Source: Enoplolaimus lenunculus | Taxonomy: Eukaryota; Nematoda; Enoplea; Enoplida; Thoracostomopsidae | Length of the DNA stretch: 64,000 bases | Assembly (NCBI GenBank): GCA_030248215.1 | Contig: JASANG010003323.1 | Coordinates: 186,001 to 250,000 of the forward strand | Direction: 5' to 3' | Shown: piece by piece, positions 44,703 to 55,681 of the stretch | How positions within the stretch are numbered: position 1 is the first letter of the stretch | How the letters are laid out: each line of letters begins with the position of its first letter | Program-made: the position numbers and the translations under genes | The notes under the pieces: model-generated | Told to the model about the DNA's origin: nothing | The model's database searches: none | What the model saw: the letters and a program-made list of their open reading frames with translations, nothing else

Positions 44703-45342
44703 TCACTACATGTACATTTTTGGTAAAAAAAGCCACGGGTTTCTTAACACAGAACGCTTTATTGCACACTGTAAGCAACTCAAAATTGGCCGGACAAAAT
44801 ACCGTAGCAAAAAAGCTATAAAACCGTTTGGTCTGGCAAACTGCATTAAGTGCTCGCTTGCTGAACCTAAAACCCCGGAAAAAAACCCCCACCCGGTGCA
44901 TGGTTCCTATCGCCAAATAGTTCGTTTCCTTTTGAGTCGCATATGCTTTAGCTAAAAAAACATTTTGCACCACCAAAAAGCGTATTAAGTACATAGCTAG
45001 TAGATATATATATACCCGGACAGTTAAAGCTAAACACAGCTACAAGAGATCTAAGAAGTGCGCAAAAAAAGTTTAGCAACCACTTTGTGTGGTTTGAAAT
45101 GGTTTAAACATGGCTCAAATATACCTTTACCCTTGTAGCTGTGTAAGTATACCACGGCGTCGGCACGTTATTTGCAAGGGGGGGGGGGTGGGTGGTAGTT
45201 AAACGCCTTGCGCTATATTCTCTAAACAGTAGTTATATAGCTGGGTATTTTAAGTAAAGAAAATTGACAAAATTCCTATTACAATAGCATATTAAAATTG
45301 CTTGCACTAGAGCTTACTTCATACTTGTAGCCAGTTGACCTT

Positions 45343-45482
45343 GCTACGGGGGGGACTAAAAAATTTTCAGGAGGGGCATACATGGGGTTTCGATGACTTA
45401 TAAGCATGGCTGAAGCCGTTCTATGGCGTCGAACCTCCTTCCATAGGACGCTGAGCCTCCAGTTGTCCCCTCTGGCTACGAG
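45343..45482 (+). repeat. Family D repeat
   Basis: GGACTAAAAAATTTTCAGGAG, GATGACTTATAAGCATGG and CCCTCTGGCTACGAG. Confidence 0.6.
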
Positions 45483-46219
45483 TTGGCCAACTTGTGCAGA
45501 TTCCGAGCCTATACTCTTAGCGGTGTTCATGGTGGTATTACCTTTGACTGTGATGGGTTTATAGGTAAACCTGGTAAACTTTTATGCGGTGGCTGTATTA
45601 AGCGAAACAATTTGAGTATGGCAAAGCATAAAATAAAGCAGGCCAAAAATAGGATTTATAAAACGGGGGTCGGTTTTGTAAATAATATTTTTACGCTGAT
45701 CCCCCCAGTTGAATTCGGTGTTAGCTTCCGTATCAGTCGAATATGTATCGTAACGTTTGGGGGTGGATTGATTTGTTTGGTTCGAGTAGCAGTACTATGG
45801 TAAATATAGTCTATGTTAACTATAGGGAGTGCCTACTAAGCCTAAACCCTAGCCTAAATCTAAACCCAAGTTTTCGCCTGAACAGAAGCCTAATCCCAGG
45901 TTTAAGCCTAAATTTTCCAGTCTCTAAGTTTCACCGGCCCCTGTGTCCCTGTGAGCAGGACTGGCCGAAGATATAGCTAAAATTACGCCCTGGTTATACG
46001 TATATGTCCCCGTAGTTTTGTCCATCTAAATTAATATCTGTGTGATCTTGTTTATCTTAGACTCATTATGAAATAGCGTTTGTACCTAATGAAGCTTTAA
46101 TCTTTACACGCTAATATTCAAGTATAGTTGAAAGCCTATGTCTAGTAAAACTTTGAAAATTTGATAACATCAATCAAAAATTGTCGATAACAAGCCGCGT
46201 GTTTACCAGGAGCTGATTT

Positions 46220-46465
46220 ACGGACCATAGCGGATCCAGCGGGGAGGTGGGCGGTGGGGCCATGCGCACCCCCATCAGGAATTTTTTTGCGATAAAATGG
46301 TAAGGTCCCTCCTGCCGTACAATTTGTCCTCACCGAAAATGTTTTGGGTGATAAAATGATAAGCTTAATTTAGAATTTTTTTTACTGCCAATAACATATA
46401 TAGCATACAGTAAAAATTGCGTCGTTTCATAGCATTTGCCGGCCGCCGTAGTCAGAAATGTCCTG
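46220..46465. mobile_element. Family I element, inverted
   Basis: CGGATCCAGCGGGG, ATATATAGCATACAGTAAAAAT and AAATGTCCTGGATCTGCC; reverse orientation to 47733. Confidence 0.55.
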
Positions 46466-46861
46466 GATCTGCCTGTGTATACGAAAAATATAGTATTATT
46501 CTATCAAATTCGTTCAAAAAATGATAAAAATACTAAAGTTACATGCTTATAATTTTAGTCTCATTCAGGTTGAAAAAATTGTTTCATCTCAATAGGTATT
46601 TGTTTACGTCCCGGCACAAAACCGTTCGTCGAACGAAACGGAAACGGACAATAAGCATAGCCAGGTGTCGGTCACGATAAGTTCAATTGAGGCCGCTTCG
46701 TAAACGATCTGTGCGCTCATGGAACCAGTGACGAGTATAAAGCAATTTTGACCCATGTTTTTGTCAAACTTTTATGAAGGCCCACAGTACAATTTGGGCT
46801 CAACGGCCGGGCTTGGACATGTCCTGCCTATGAGGTTTAGGCTGAGGCTAAAAATAGTATA

Positions 46862-47732
46862 ATGATGAAAGTAAATAAGGACTGTTCGCAAGGATCATCA
46901 AGTAATGCCGACTTGGAGCAGTGCAACTACGCTACGTCGGCTTCCGCCATCCATTGGCTTTGGCGTTCGGGTCCATGTATAGAACAGGGTCGGATCGGTT
47001 TCCGGACGGGCTATAATAGAGTCAGTTTAAGCTTTAGACTAATTTTTTTTAGGCTTAGGCTTAGGCTTAGGAATAGGCTCATCTATACACTTAGGCTTAC
47101 GCTTAGGCTTAGGAATAGGCTCATCTATACGTTTAGGCTTACGCTTAGGCTTAGGAATAGGCTCATCCATACGCTTAGGCTTAGGCTTAGGCTTAGGAAT
47201 AGGCTCATCTATACGTTTAGGCTTACGCTTAGGCTTAGGAATAGGCTCATCTATACGTTTAGGCTTACGCTTAGGCTTAGGAATAGGCTCATCCATACGC
47301 TTAGGCTTAGGCTTAGGCTTAGGAATAGGCTCATCTATACGTTTAGGCTTACGCTTAGGCTTAGGAATAGGCTCATCTATACGTTTAGGCTTACGCTTAG
47401 GCTTAGGAATAGGCTCATCTATACGTTTAGGCTTACGCTTAGGCTTAGGAATAGGCTCATCTATACGTTTAGGCTTACGCTTAGGCTTAGGAATAGGCTC
47501 ATCTATACGTTTAGGCTTAGGCTTAGGCTTAGGAATAGGCTCATCTATACGTTTAGGCTTACGCTTACGCTTAGGCTTAAGAATATGCTTATCCTACTGG
47601 TCCGGCCTTGTGCTATACGCGAGCCGGCGTTCGGATGGCGAAACTCTGCATCGAGTAATACGGGTAACCAATGTGGTTACCCTTTATGTGCTGGGGTTCA
47701 TCTTGTATTTACCAGAGGACCAGTACTTCAGT
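46862..47732 (+). CDS. Possible coding exon split by a family C element
   Basis: ATGATGAAAGTAAATAAGG opens a frame (MMKVNKDCSQGSSSNADLEQ and on to IHWLWRS) up to the insertion at 46970. Beyond the right-hand duplication the same frame of the unbroken sequence continues as DGETLHRVIRVTNVVTLYVL, then GFILYLPEDQYFS. Reading straight through the element instead gives 321 codons of RLRLRNRLIYT-type repeats, which is an artefact of the hexamers. No splice sites or family recognised. Confidence 0.25.
46970..47625. mobile_element. Family C element, longest core, exact 8-bp duplication
   Basis: 656 bp, GGTCCATGTATAGAACAGGG to GCTATACGCGAGCC; GGCGTTCG on both sides. The core is a 42-bp higher-order repeat (TTAGGC hexamers plus GGAATAGGCTCATCTATACG) present about 12 times. 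Confidence 0.9.
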
Positions 47733-47922
47733 GGCGGATCCAGAAATTTCTAACAGCGGCCGCTGGGCTGGCAAACATTATCAAAGCAATCTTTTACTGT
47801 ATGCTATATATGTGCCGATTTTGTTAGAGGGAAAATTGTAACATATGGACGTTACCATTTTATGTCAAAAAAACTTTCTGACGGGTGCATACTTTCCCCA
47901 GTACCGCTCTGCATACGCTAGT
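47733..47922. mobile_element. Family I element (hAT-like MITE)
   Basis: CAGTGGCGGATCCAGAAATT at the left and GCATACGCTAGTG at the right, with ACTGTATGCTATATATGTG inside. Confidence 0.65.
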
Positions 47923-48183
47923 GCTTAGTATACGACCGTATATGTTTAATATACCAGCGTTTATATCACACCAATTATCTTCCATTTTTTTATACGGAGA
48001 AGATTTGTAAAATATAACCTGAACAAGGTTCGCCTAGCAGCAGGAGGTCGTCAGAGCCTTCCTGCTCCCACCGTCGGAAAATTAAATCCCTGCCTAATGC
48101 CCTTTATCGTAACCACTAAACAGTACGAGAGTAATCTAAATTACATTCTCGCTTTGTGAAAACGCGTTCAATTTGGACCAAAG

Positions 48184-48379
48184 CCTTTATGGCAAAAACC
48201 AGCTGAACAACTCGGTTGCTACATTTTTAGCTGATAATCCCACCGTGTCTAAAAACCAGTTAGTCGGTGAACGAAATCGTAGGGGAGATAAGAAGGTGCA
48301 CCTCCAATCGGAAAATTTCTGGACGACAACAAAGGTGGCTATTTTTACAAATGTTACAATATCGTCCTGGATTGTAGAG
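48184..48379 (+). CDS. Candidate exon, strand uncertain
   Basis: Plus strand: a frame ending GAG-GTAAAAC reads ADNPTVSKNQLVGERNRRGD, then ENFWTTTKVAIFTNVTISSW and IVE, but the acceptor (GGACCAAAG) is poor. Minus strand: acceptor GACTATTTTAG at 48458 opens 65 codons with a cysteine group (YCNICKNSHLCCRPE). One of the two may be real; I recognise neither. Confidence 0.25.
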
Positions 48380-49009
48380 GTAAAACAAATTATTTATTGT
48401 TTTATAAGGTGTATGCACCCCCGAAATGAAATCGTGACCACAGCCAATCACAGGCAACTAAAATAGTCTACAGTAAGTTTTAGACTGGCTAATCTCTAGA
48501 GGTTTAAATAATACTGGGTATAGGCTTTTCTACAGGCAGATAATTACCTTCCGACAGTTACAGTAGCATATTTTAGAAACGTACCGGTATGACAGCCTAA
48601 AAAATGCCTGGGCCACATTATAGTTCTGGCTTCTGGGGCAAAAGCAAATTGTTAAACGGAAGGAATGTTATCCATCATAAAACAAAACCTGATTGGTCCG
48701 CTGAATATAAGACCCTATTCAAAAAATATATATATATATAATAGCTTGCAATATTTTATGTATCAAAAAATTGATAAATTTTGGGCCAAAAAGGAAATAT
48801 CAACCATCAAGTGCCATTAAAGATACATATAGTAATATTTTAAGCTATATGTCTAAGATATAAGTTCCGCTTAGCATTTGTCTGATGTGGGATTCACGTT
48901 ATAACGAGGTATGCGTGTCACGGGCTGTTCTATGTTGATTCGACGTCAACGTTAAAATATGATCACTCATATCAGGTCAACAGACACTAAACTCGATGAC
49001 CAGGGTGTG

Positions 49010-49375
49010 TAAACGGATAGTAAAAATAATGGAAACGGATAGTGATTAAAATAACGGAAACGTAAAACGGATATTGAAGTATAAAAGTTTCAAAAATGTT
49101 TTATTTTTGCCAACATAATCGAGGTGTGATAAATACAACGGTCTTTCAAAAATTTCAAGAAAAAAATGGCGGATGCATCGAATTTTTTTAAAATTTTGGA
49201 TGAAGTTTGTAATTCTTATTTCGTTTCGAACATTGCAGCATATCTGTAACAAAAAATTACGAGATATATACGTGATTTATAAACAATTTTGAACGTAAAA
49301 ATAACATAATTTCCGTTATTTCTATAACGGAAACGGACAACGATTTTTAACGAAAACGGATATCCGGTTACACCC
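49010..49375. mobile_element. Family H element
   Basis: GTGTAAACGGATAGTAAAAA to GGATATCCGGTTACACC, clear inverted ends. Confidence 0.65.
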
Positions 49376-49571
49376 GGCGGATGACATTCACTATAAGCCT
49401 TGATCACAAATCATTAATGGTCGATATCTCAAAATGGAGTCCGTAAATGGATAGAGTCCATAAATTACTAAATTTGACTGCATAAATGTCAATTGTTCTA
49501 ATTTTTATGGTACAACAATCATTCAACGACTAAATAAGCTTAACTTCACAATTTGTGTATTCAAAATGCAA

Positions 49572-49765
49572 TGCCGGAACAGACAGGGGCGAGGAATCCC
49601 CAAACTTTGGGGGTACGGGCTGCCCCCCAAACTTGTGAGCAAAGCGTGCGAGAAGCCAGACGCATTATAAAACTTCGGCGGTTTTTTTCGACCGGTTAGG
49701 GTGGGAGCTCCTTTATTGGTGGGCCCCCGAAATGGGGGTATGGGGAGTGGCTGCTCTGGCCCTGA
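49572..49765 (+). repeat. Family J repeat
   Basis: GAACAGACAGGGGCGAGG to GTGGCTGCTCTGGCCCTGA. Confidence 0.6.
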
Positions 49766-50205
49766 CAAGGAATTATAACAAGTATAATCTGTGCAACATG
49801 CGGATGCATGGAGACAAATAAACGTCGTACTGAAGCTGCACATCGGTAAAATGTTGATGCATATGTAGTGCCTTCAAATGCAACAAAAATAAAACAGGGA
49901 AGGACCAAGATGTATGTATTTATATGTCGTAGTCGAAATCGTAATTCAGCCCAATTCCGAATTAGGCTAGTCCAGCGCGGAATTACGGCTTGGGCTAGCC
50001 CAAAGCGACGTTACGTCGTATAACGCTGCTCGCTTTCTGATTGATTATACTTGATAGTCGTTATCCTGCTTGATTAAACTTAGCTTAGCAAACAAACTGT
50101 TTGGAAAACCAATACGTAGCGATTACTAGTTAGCCAATCAGAAAAGTGTAATTCGCATCAGCTACTCGTATTTGAGTATGGCATTAACGTAGTAATCAAT
50201 CACAA

Positions 50206-50414
50206 GGCGTGCACTTGTACCAGCGAAAGAATTACGCCGTGAGAAAGCCGTGGTCGTTCCGCCTTGAAACAGACCAATTCGGAATTTCGCAGAAATGCAG
50301 CTGGAGTACGACAACTAAAAAAAGCCGACGTACCCAAGCTGAACAAAAAAATCAAAGCCTGGTCTATTACTGTGGTCCGTTTTGTGTACGAATCTTCTCG
50401 TCGGAGAGAGAGGT
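50206..50414 (+). CDS. Candidate exon
   Basis: A frame reading HLYQRKNYAVRKPWSFRLET, then SLVYYCGPFCVRIFSSERE, ends at a strong donor (GTAAGTAA at 50416; or GTGTAAG at 50414 in phase 0). The acceptor (CAATCACAAG) is weak. Splicing in phase 0 to the exon at 51928 would keep the frame. Family unknown. Confidence 0.3.
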
Positions 50415-51397
50415 GTAAGTAAACAAGTAACTCCGAAATGCGGTCGCAAAAACGACAAACATTCTCATTTCGTATGCACTATGACTGCGTGTGAAATTGT
50501 ATAATATATATATACAGAAAAATGAATTATTCGAAGATTTGCAAATTATATTTCAACTGCATAAACAAAACACAAATATTGCATATATTGCATTTGCAAT
50601 ATTTTACAAGTTGCGGTCATCGAACTGTATAACTGTTGTACGTGGCGTTAATCTATAGCAAAAGTCAACACATCAGACAATGGTCAAAAAAATAAAACAA
50701 ACGTGAGCGTTGTATAATGAGTATATTATCCGCTATTACATCAGTTGAAATTCGGTCAAGTACACGCAAAATATTAAATTTGTCGTATATTCCAGAAATA
50801 TTGTCTGAAATTTAAAATAATTATGTTTCAATACGCGACGCCAGACATTTATGTGTTCAATTCCAGAGTTTTATTTCTTGAATTTTTTAGAAATAAAGGA
50901 GTGAAATTTTTCAGACTTTGTTTTATGAACGATTAAAACAAATGTTTCGGAAACTAGACAAATATTTCTGAAATACAACACAAATGCTTTCCAGAGAAAC
51001 GACTCCGGGGGCTAAACCTTAACCAAATACACTAATTTTATAACTAAAAATAGATGCAAAACCCTTAGGCTGGGGGGAGTCTGAGCTTAACCCGAAATAA
51101 TTAGTCTTCAATATAACACAACTGTTTCTTGAAAGAAAAAAATTTGTGTCTTATAAATTGGCAACAGTAATTTTTTTGAATATAAAACATTTATGTGTTT
51201 ACCATTTCACACAGAAATTTCTGAGCGGTTTAAGGCTATTGATGTCTGAAATAGCAGAGATTTGTGTTTTGAAAATTTAAGAAAGTAACAGTCTTGAAAT
51301 TTCGACACAATTTATTTTGTATCCATTCTTTGTTCTTGGAACTATGCGATCTGCTCAAGCGCTGTTTGAGAATGGTTGCACAAACTAAGGCCCACGC
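50415..51397. other. AT-rich region without a recognised feature
   Basis: Contains degenerate AAATGTTTCNGAAAC-like motifs at irregular spacing between 50780 and 51340; no frames or element ends seen. Confidence 0.4.
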
Positions 51398-51478
51398 CGG
51401 GAATCGCCACCTCGGCCCTCTTGAACCCGAGTGACAAGCGTGCTACCACTACATCATGTGGTCGGTTGCAACAACTTT
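51398..51478 (-). pseudogene. tRNA-like remnant
   Basis: On the minus strand GATGTAGTGGTAGCACGC resembles box A and GGCGATTCCCGGC a decayed box B; five of seven acceptor pairs remain. Possibly a SINE head. Confidence 0.3.
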
Positions 51479-51927
51479 ATATTCCGGCATATGTGCACGT
51501 GCATGACAATTTACCGTGCCAGTCTACCAAAATGGTTGAATTTTGATTTTTTTTTGCATATTTGAGCTTCTCAATACTTTTATTTTTATTTCATACTTAA
51601 ATTTCAATTTTGTTACAAATACACACGAAATATGTAACAGTTAAATATATAACGTAGCATAAAGTATAGCAAAAATACAAAAGACAATTAAAAAACATAC
51701 AAACAGTGCAAAAACGTGAACTTTCGCGATGAAAGTTAATATTACTTTATTTTTCAATTAACATTTTTAAAAAATGGTCCGATTTTTTGAATTTTTTGAC
51801 ATATTTGAGCTTATCATGACCTCTGTTAATCACAGTGGCGGATGTGGAAATTTCTAATTTGGATGCGGACTTCTATTGATTCTGACACTGCATACAAGGA
51901 TTCTCTTCTTTACCTCTCTTTATTCAG

Positions 51928-52179
51928 GTCACCGCAGTAATCGTTTCAACAGAATTTGTTAAACCCTTGGCTTATAAGATCAGATTATTTATAATAGCTC
52001 CGTATGCTCTTATGGTCAAAATCGCGATCCGTTCACCAAAATTGAAAGCCATCGAAACGAACGCCCGGATTATGCTCTATTTGCCAAAAAATGGTCAGAA
52101 TCCTGTGTTGTTTCTCTGCAACGGGCTTCAAAACCAGATCGGCATTTTACCACATCACCCACTCATATTGCTGGATTAA
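51928..52179 (+). CDS. Candidate terminal exon, hydrophobic
   Basis: An excellent acceptor (CTCTCTTTATTCAG) leads in phase 0 to 83 codons and TAA. The product starts VTAVIVSTEFVKPLAYKIRL, has hydrophobic stretches (LFIIAPYALMVKIAI; PVLFLCNG) and ends HHPLILLD. A family J repeat begins seven bases after the stop. Family unknown. Confidence 0.4.
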   Translation, partial: VTAVIVSTEFVKPLAYKIRLFIIAPYALMVKIAIRSPKLKAIETNARIMLYLPKNGQNPVLFLCNGLQNQIGILPHHPLILLD

Positions 52180-52185
52180 CTCTGG

Positions 52186-52320
52186 GCAGGGGCCGCGCGT
52201 GGGGAATCCGAACCTTCCAACCGTCTGTGAAATAGTCCCCTCTTGTAAGCAAGGGCGCAGCAATTTAGCCATAACGGTTGCAAAAAAACTCGCGAGCGAA
52301 GCGAGCGAGAAACCAAATAA
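52186..52320 (+). repeat. Family J repeat
   Basis: GGGCAGGGGCCGCGCG and ACTCGCGAGCGAAGCGAGCG. Confidence 0.55.
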
Positions 52321-52489
52321 GCGTGAATAACGCAATATTAACCTGAATTGCATCATGGGTTTTACGAATATTGACGAAAACTGTAATGTTACATAAGATA
52401 GCAAATTTTTACGCCTAAATGTCTGAGTTCCGCACTTCTTGGAAAGCTTCCGGTGCGCATTGGCATTTGGGCCTGTTGCCAGCTCACCT

Positions 52490-52850
52490 ACTTGCGACGG
52501 CTAAAAAATTTTCAGGAGTGGCATACAGGAGTTTTCAATGACTTACAAGCGAGGTTGAAAATTTTCTAGGGGAGCCAACACTGTAAATTCCAATGAGTTA
52601 ATTAATCAACTCAGGCGGAAAGTTAGTTTTTCCTGAGTTAATAACGGTAAACTTTAACTCAGTCTGAGTTGAGTTGATTTTCATCCGCAGTTGAGTTGAT
52701 TCCAGTGTTGTATATTAATTAAATCAGAATGAGTTGAATCAACACAAAATTCTCAGTTTCGACAGTCCCAAACACTGAGCGGTTCCATTCTGAGTTAAAA
52801 TCAACTCACTGGAATTTAGGGTGAAAATTTTTCCCATTATCCATCACATT
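52490..52850 (+). repeat. Family D repeat split by a family B MITE
   Basis: GGCTAAAAAATTTTCAGGAG to TTCTAGGGGAGCC, then the MITE, then AAAATTTTTCCC, which continues D. Confidence 0.6.
52579..52823. mobile_element. Family B MITE
   Basis: CACTGTAAATTCCAATGAGT to CACTGGAATTTAGGGTG. Confidence 0.8.
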
Positions 52851-53164
52851 TGAGTTCGAAATTTCAAAAAATCGAGTTTCAATTACTCAAATTAATTTCT
52901 GCGTGTGGTATAAATGTCCGACAACTCTCAATTCTCATAAACCACAAAGGCTTAAAACCAGAGCCTGTTTAAAAACGTGTTAATTCATGACGAGCAAATT
53001 TGAATGATTGCAAACGAGAGTTTAAAAGACATCCGCATCCGCATTGGCGAAAGTGAAGCCGGAACATCCATATCCGAACAGTTCGAAACATTCACATCCG
53101 TAATATCGCTCGTAAATAGAAATTCAACTTTAAAGAATACCTTAAATGACCATCTGACAGTCTA

Positions 53165-53656
53165 GGAATAGAACATTACGCCAAAACCACGGGACCATAA
53201 ACAGCAGCATTAGCATATTTCTAAGCCTTAGCCTAGCAGTATAAGATAAGCCTACACCTTTAGCCTAACCCTAAGCCTAGGCGTAAATATAAGCCAAAGC
53301 CTAAGTCTAAGCCTAAGCAAAAATTAGTCTAAAGTTTAAGCTTACACTATTGCAGTCCATCAGAAAAACGGTCTGCCCCTGCACTGTAAATTCCAGCGAG
53401 CTGAATTTAACTCAGAATGACTTGAATCTACTGAGAAGTCTGAGCTCTGAATTGAGGTCTTTCAGAACTCAGAATTCTGAATTGGTTGTTGAACTCATTC
53501 TGAGTATATTCAACTCACTCGGAATTAAACCAGCTTTGAGTGAGTAAATATGTACTTTTATCAACTCGTCAATAACCAAAAATAACTAATTCTCTCTCTG
53601 AGTTGATTAATCAACTCATTAGGGAATTTACAGTGTGACTTTTACATGGGACAAAG
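53165..53656. mobile_element. Family C element split by a family B MITE
   Basis: The core and TTGCAGTCCATCAGAAAAAC...TCTGCCCCTG precede the MITE; ACTTTTACATGGGAC follows it and completes the C end. Confidence 0.75.
53382..53635. mobile_element. Family B MITE nested in family C
   Basis: CACTGTAAATTCCAGCGAG to GGGAATTTACAGTG, flanked by TG on both sides instead of the usual TA. Confidence 0.85.
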
Positions 53657-54314
53657 CGTTTAAATCCTTAAATCTTACTTATAAACAGAGTTTAAATACA
53701 CTGACAGTTTAAAAAATAAAGTTTATAAAAACGCTTAAAAAACAATACAGCAGCTTTGAGCAGAAGAAAAACCATTCTGCGACACTGAAAAAAATATTTG
53801 AGGAAATTTTAAAGACAAGTGTATTCGTCAACTTCCTGATCAAGACATTAGCAGCTGCAGCCAAAAGGCTATAGAAACGGGCAAAGGGTAATGGTGAATG
53901 CTGAAATTTGTCAAAAAGTGGTACTAAAAACAATGGTTGAAACAAAAACTCGACAACGAAGCGACCGAGAAAGCGCATGCTATTTTAGTGCTAAATTTTA
54001 ATGCAAAATGCTAAGCGTTGATCCCAGTTGGGCAGACCTAAACTTGGGTGACGCCCCATAGATCCGGTATTGGAGGGCAATGAACTGCAGCCCGTCAATC
54101 CTTACTGTAGACGCCGCCATGAGACGGGGTCTATTACTTATTTTGTATCTGCTTTCCAGAAGGTATATACCCTTGTTATCGGGTGACGGACTGTTATTTA
54201 TTTTTAATTCGGTCCATGTATGTTGGACCCCGTACGGCGCCGTCCGCCACAAATTCTCAATACAAAGATCAAAGTTCAAGCGATTAAATACGATTGGTTG
54301 TTTTACGTCTTTCA

Positions 54315-54419
54315 GGATGCAAAAATTGCACCAATCAGAATTCAAACGCTGTATCGTACTTTAGCAAAACCAACATCATTGGAGGACCAAGATAATTTCA
54401 GAAGCGGCATGCTAGAATT
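54315..54419 (+). CDS. Candidate internal exon
   Basis: Acceptor TTTTACGTCTTTCAG; frame DAKIAPIRIQTLYRTLAKPT, then SLEDQDNFRSGMLEF, before GTATATATA. 35 codons with coding-like composition. The donor falls in an AT palindrome, so the 3' end is uncertain. No family recognised. Confidence 0.35.
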
Positions 54420-54488
54420 TGTATATATAATATATAATATATATATAATATATATATAATATATAATATATATATAAAACAAATTCTA
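54412..54488. repeat. AT-tract palindrome (cruciform candidate)
   Basis: AGAATTTGT and ACAAATTCT flank ~58 bp of ATATAATATAT, making one long inverted repeat. Confidence 0.75.
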
Positions 54489-54959
54489 ACTAAAGAAGGG
54501 TGGAGTTGAAAGTTTGGTACTTAAGTAATTTAATTCATATAAGGTGAACTTTATCTTTCTACCGTTCGATAAAAACTTGAATGGCCGTTAATTCGAGTCA
54601 AAATAACCCGAACGAACTTTTCTGCCTGCTGTGAACCGTCTGACAATTATATTGTATCCAAACGAAGCAACCAACACAAAACAATATATATTATCAACAC
54701 CAGTTCAGTATTGAATATATTACATAGCTAGGGACCGGGTAGTTTGAGCTTATAAATAACTGCTTGGTACTCGTATTTGTGCCTATAGGTTTATATCTAC
54801 ATACACAAACAGACAAAAACTCAGTCCAATACCGTCATTATCAACAATGTGTACTGGATAACTCAACGAAATATAGAAAAAATAGTATTAGCTTTCCACA
54901 CACATATATACAACAAATATCATAAAGCTTGTTGAATAAATAAACATTTTTGGCTTTAG

Positions 54960-55000
54960 ACGCGCGCGCGCGAAAAAGCGAGAATACGCGCGCGCGCGCG
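54960..55000. repeat. (CG)n tracts
   Basis: Two alternating CG runs of about 12 and 16 bases, directly before a splice acceptor at 55009. Confidence 0.9.
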
Positions 55001-55009
55001 TTCTTTCAG

Positions 55010-55163
55010 CTTACATAGCTAGTTATATTAGAGTTTTCGGCGTGTTTCTGAGAAGCATAGCTGGTGACGACGCGGGTTTTTGGTGTTGCGACCAAATACT
55101 TTCACGTATCGAAGGTGGGGGTGGCAGGCAATCGGGTTCTATTCAGTCGCAAGGTTCCTTGAG
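55010..55163 (+). CDS. Candidate internal exon
   Basis: Bounded by GTTCTTTCAG and GAG-GTAAGT, the best splice pair in this part. Only one frame is open (phase 1 in, phase 2 out): YIASYIRVFGVFLRSIAGDD, then AGFWCCDQILSRIEGGGGRQ and SGSIQSQGSL. About 51 residues. No family recognised. The exon at 54315 may belong to the same gene, but the phases I can see do not join directly. Confidence 0.45.
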
Positions 55164-55321
55164 GTAAGTGCAAAAACTTCACTTTTGTAGGATTTGCTAC
55201 TGGATGATACAGGTTGAAAAAGGTTTTGTTTTATTGGCAACTCTCGTTCGCAGCAAACTTTTATATGACAGTCTCGATACAAAATTCAAGCTACGCCCCG
55301 TTGGTGCCAAATACAGGCCCG

Positions 55322-55492
55322 TAGCCTGCTAGCCTTTCTGGGGAGGGGGGGGGGGCAAAAAATATTCCAGGAGAGGCATTCATGGCTTTTCAATGAGTTG
55401 CGAGCAAGATTGAAAACTTTCTAGGGGGGGGGCAAAATTTTCCAGGAGGGAGGGTTGAACCCCCATTGGCGCCGTTTGGCTACGGCCCGGCC
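55322..55492 (+). repeat. Family D repeat, complete
   Basis: GCAAAAAATATTCCAGGAG, TTTTCAATGAGTTGCGAGC, TCCAGGAGGGAGGG and GGCTACGGCCC. Confidence 0.7.
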
Positions 55493-55681
55493 AAATAGGT
55501 TCAGAAAGAACGGTGTTTGTAAATTTGAAGTGTATTGTGTGTGGCTAAATTGTGCTGAATAATGATTAACCAATTCAATATCCGGCGTATTGTCTTGTTG
55601 TAGAACCAGAAAGATTTAGAGATTTATTAAGTAACGGAATAATATTAGCTAAAAGTAGCTTTGGCTGCTAAAGAAAAGCTA

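Noticed and set aside
44659-44994. Frames of 81 (+) and 111 (-) residues
   Set aside because: Both strands are open, neither has good splice sites or a recognisable protein, and the left edge is a family C fragment.
45483-45803. Plus-strand frame with cysteines (FDCDGFIGKPGKLLCGGC)
   Set aside because: It begins in a family D repeat end, lacks a splice context, and I recognise no domain. It remains unproven rather than excluded.
48040-48130. Possible tRNA on the minus strand (TTTAGTGGTTACGATAAAGG)
   Set aside because: Box A is passable but no box B or stems can be drawn.
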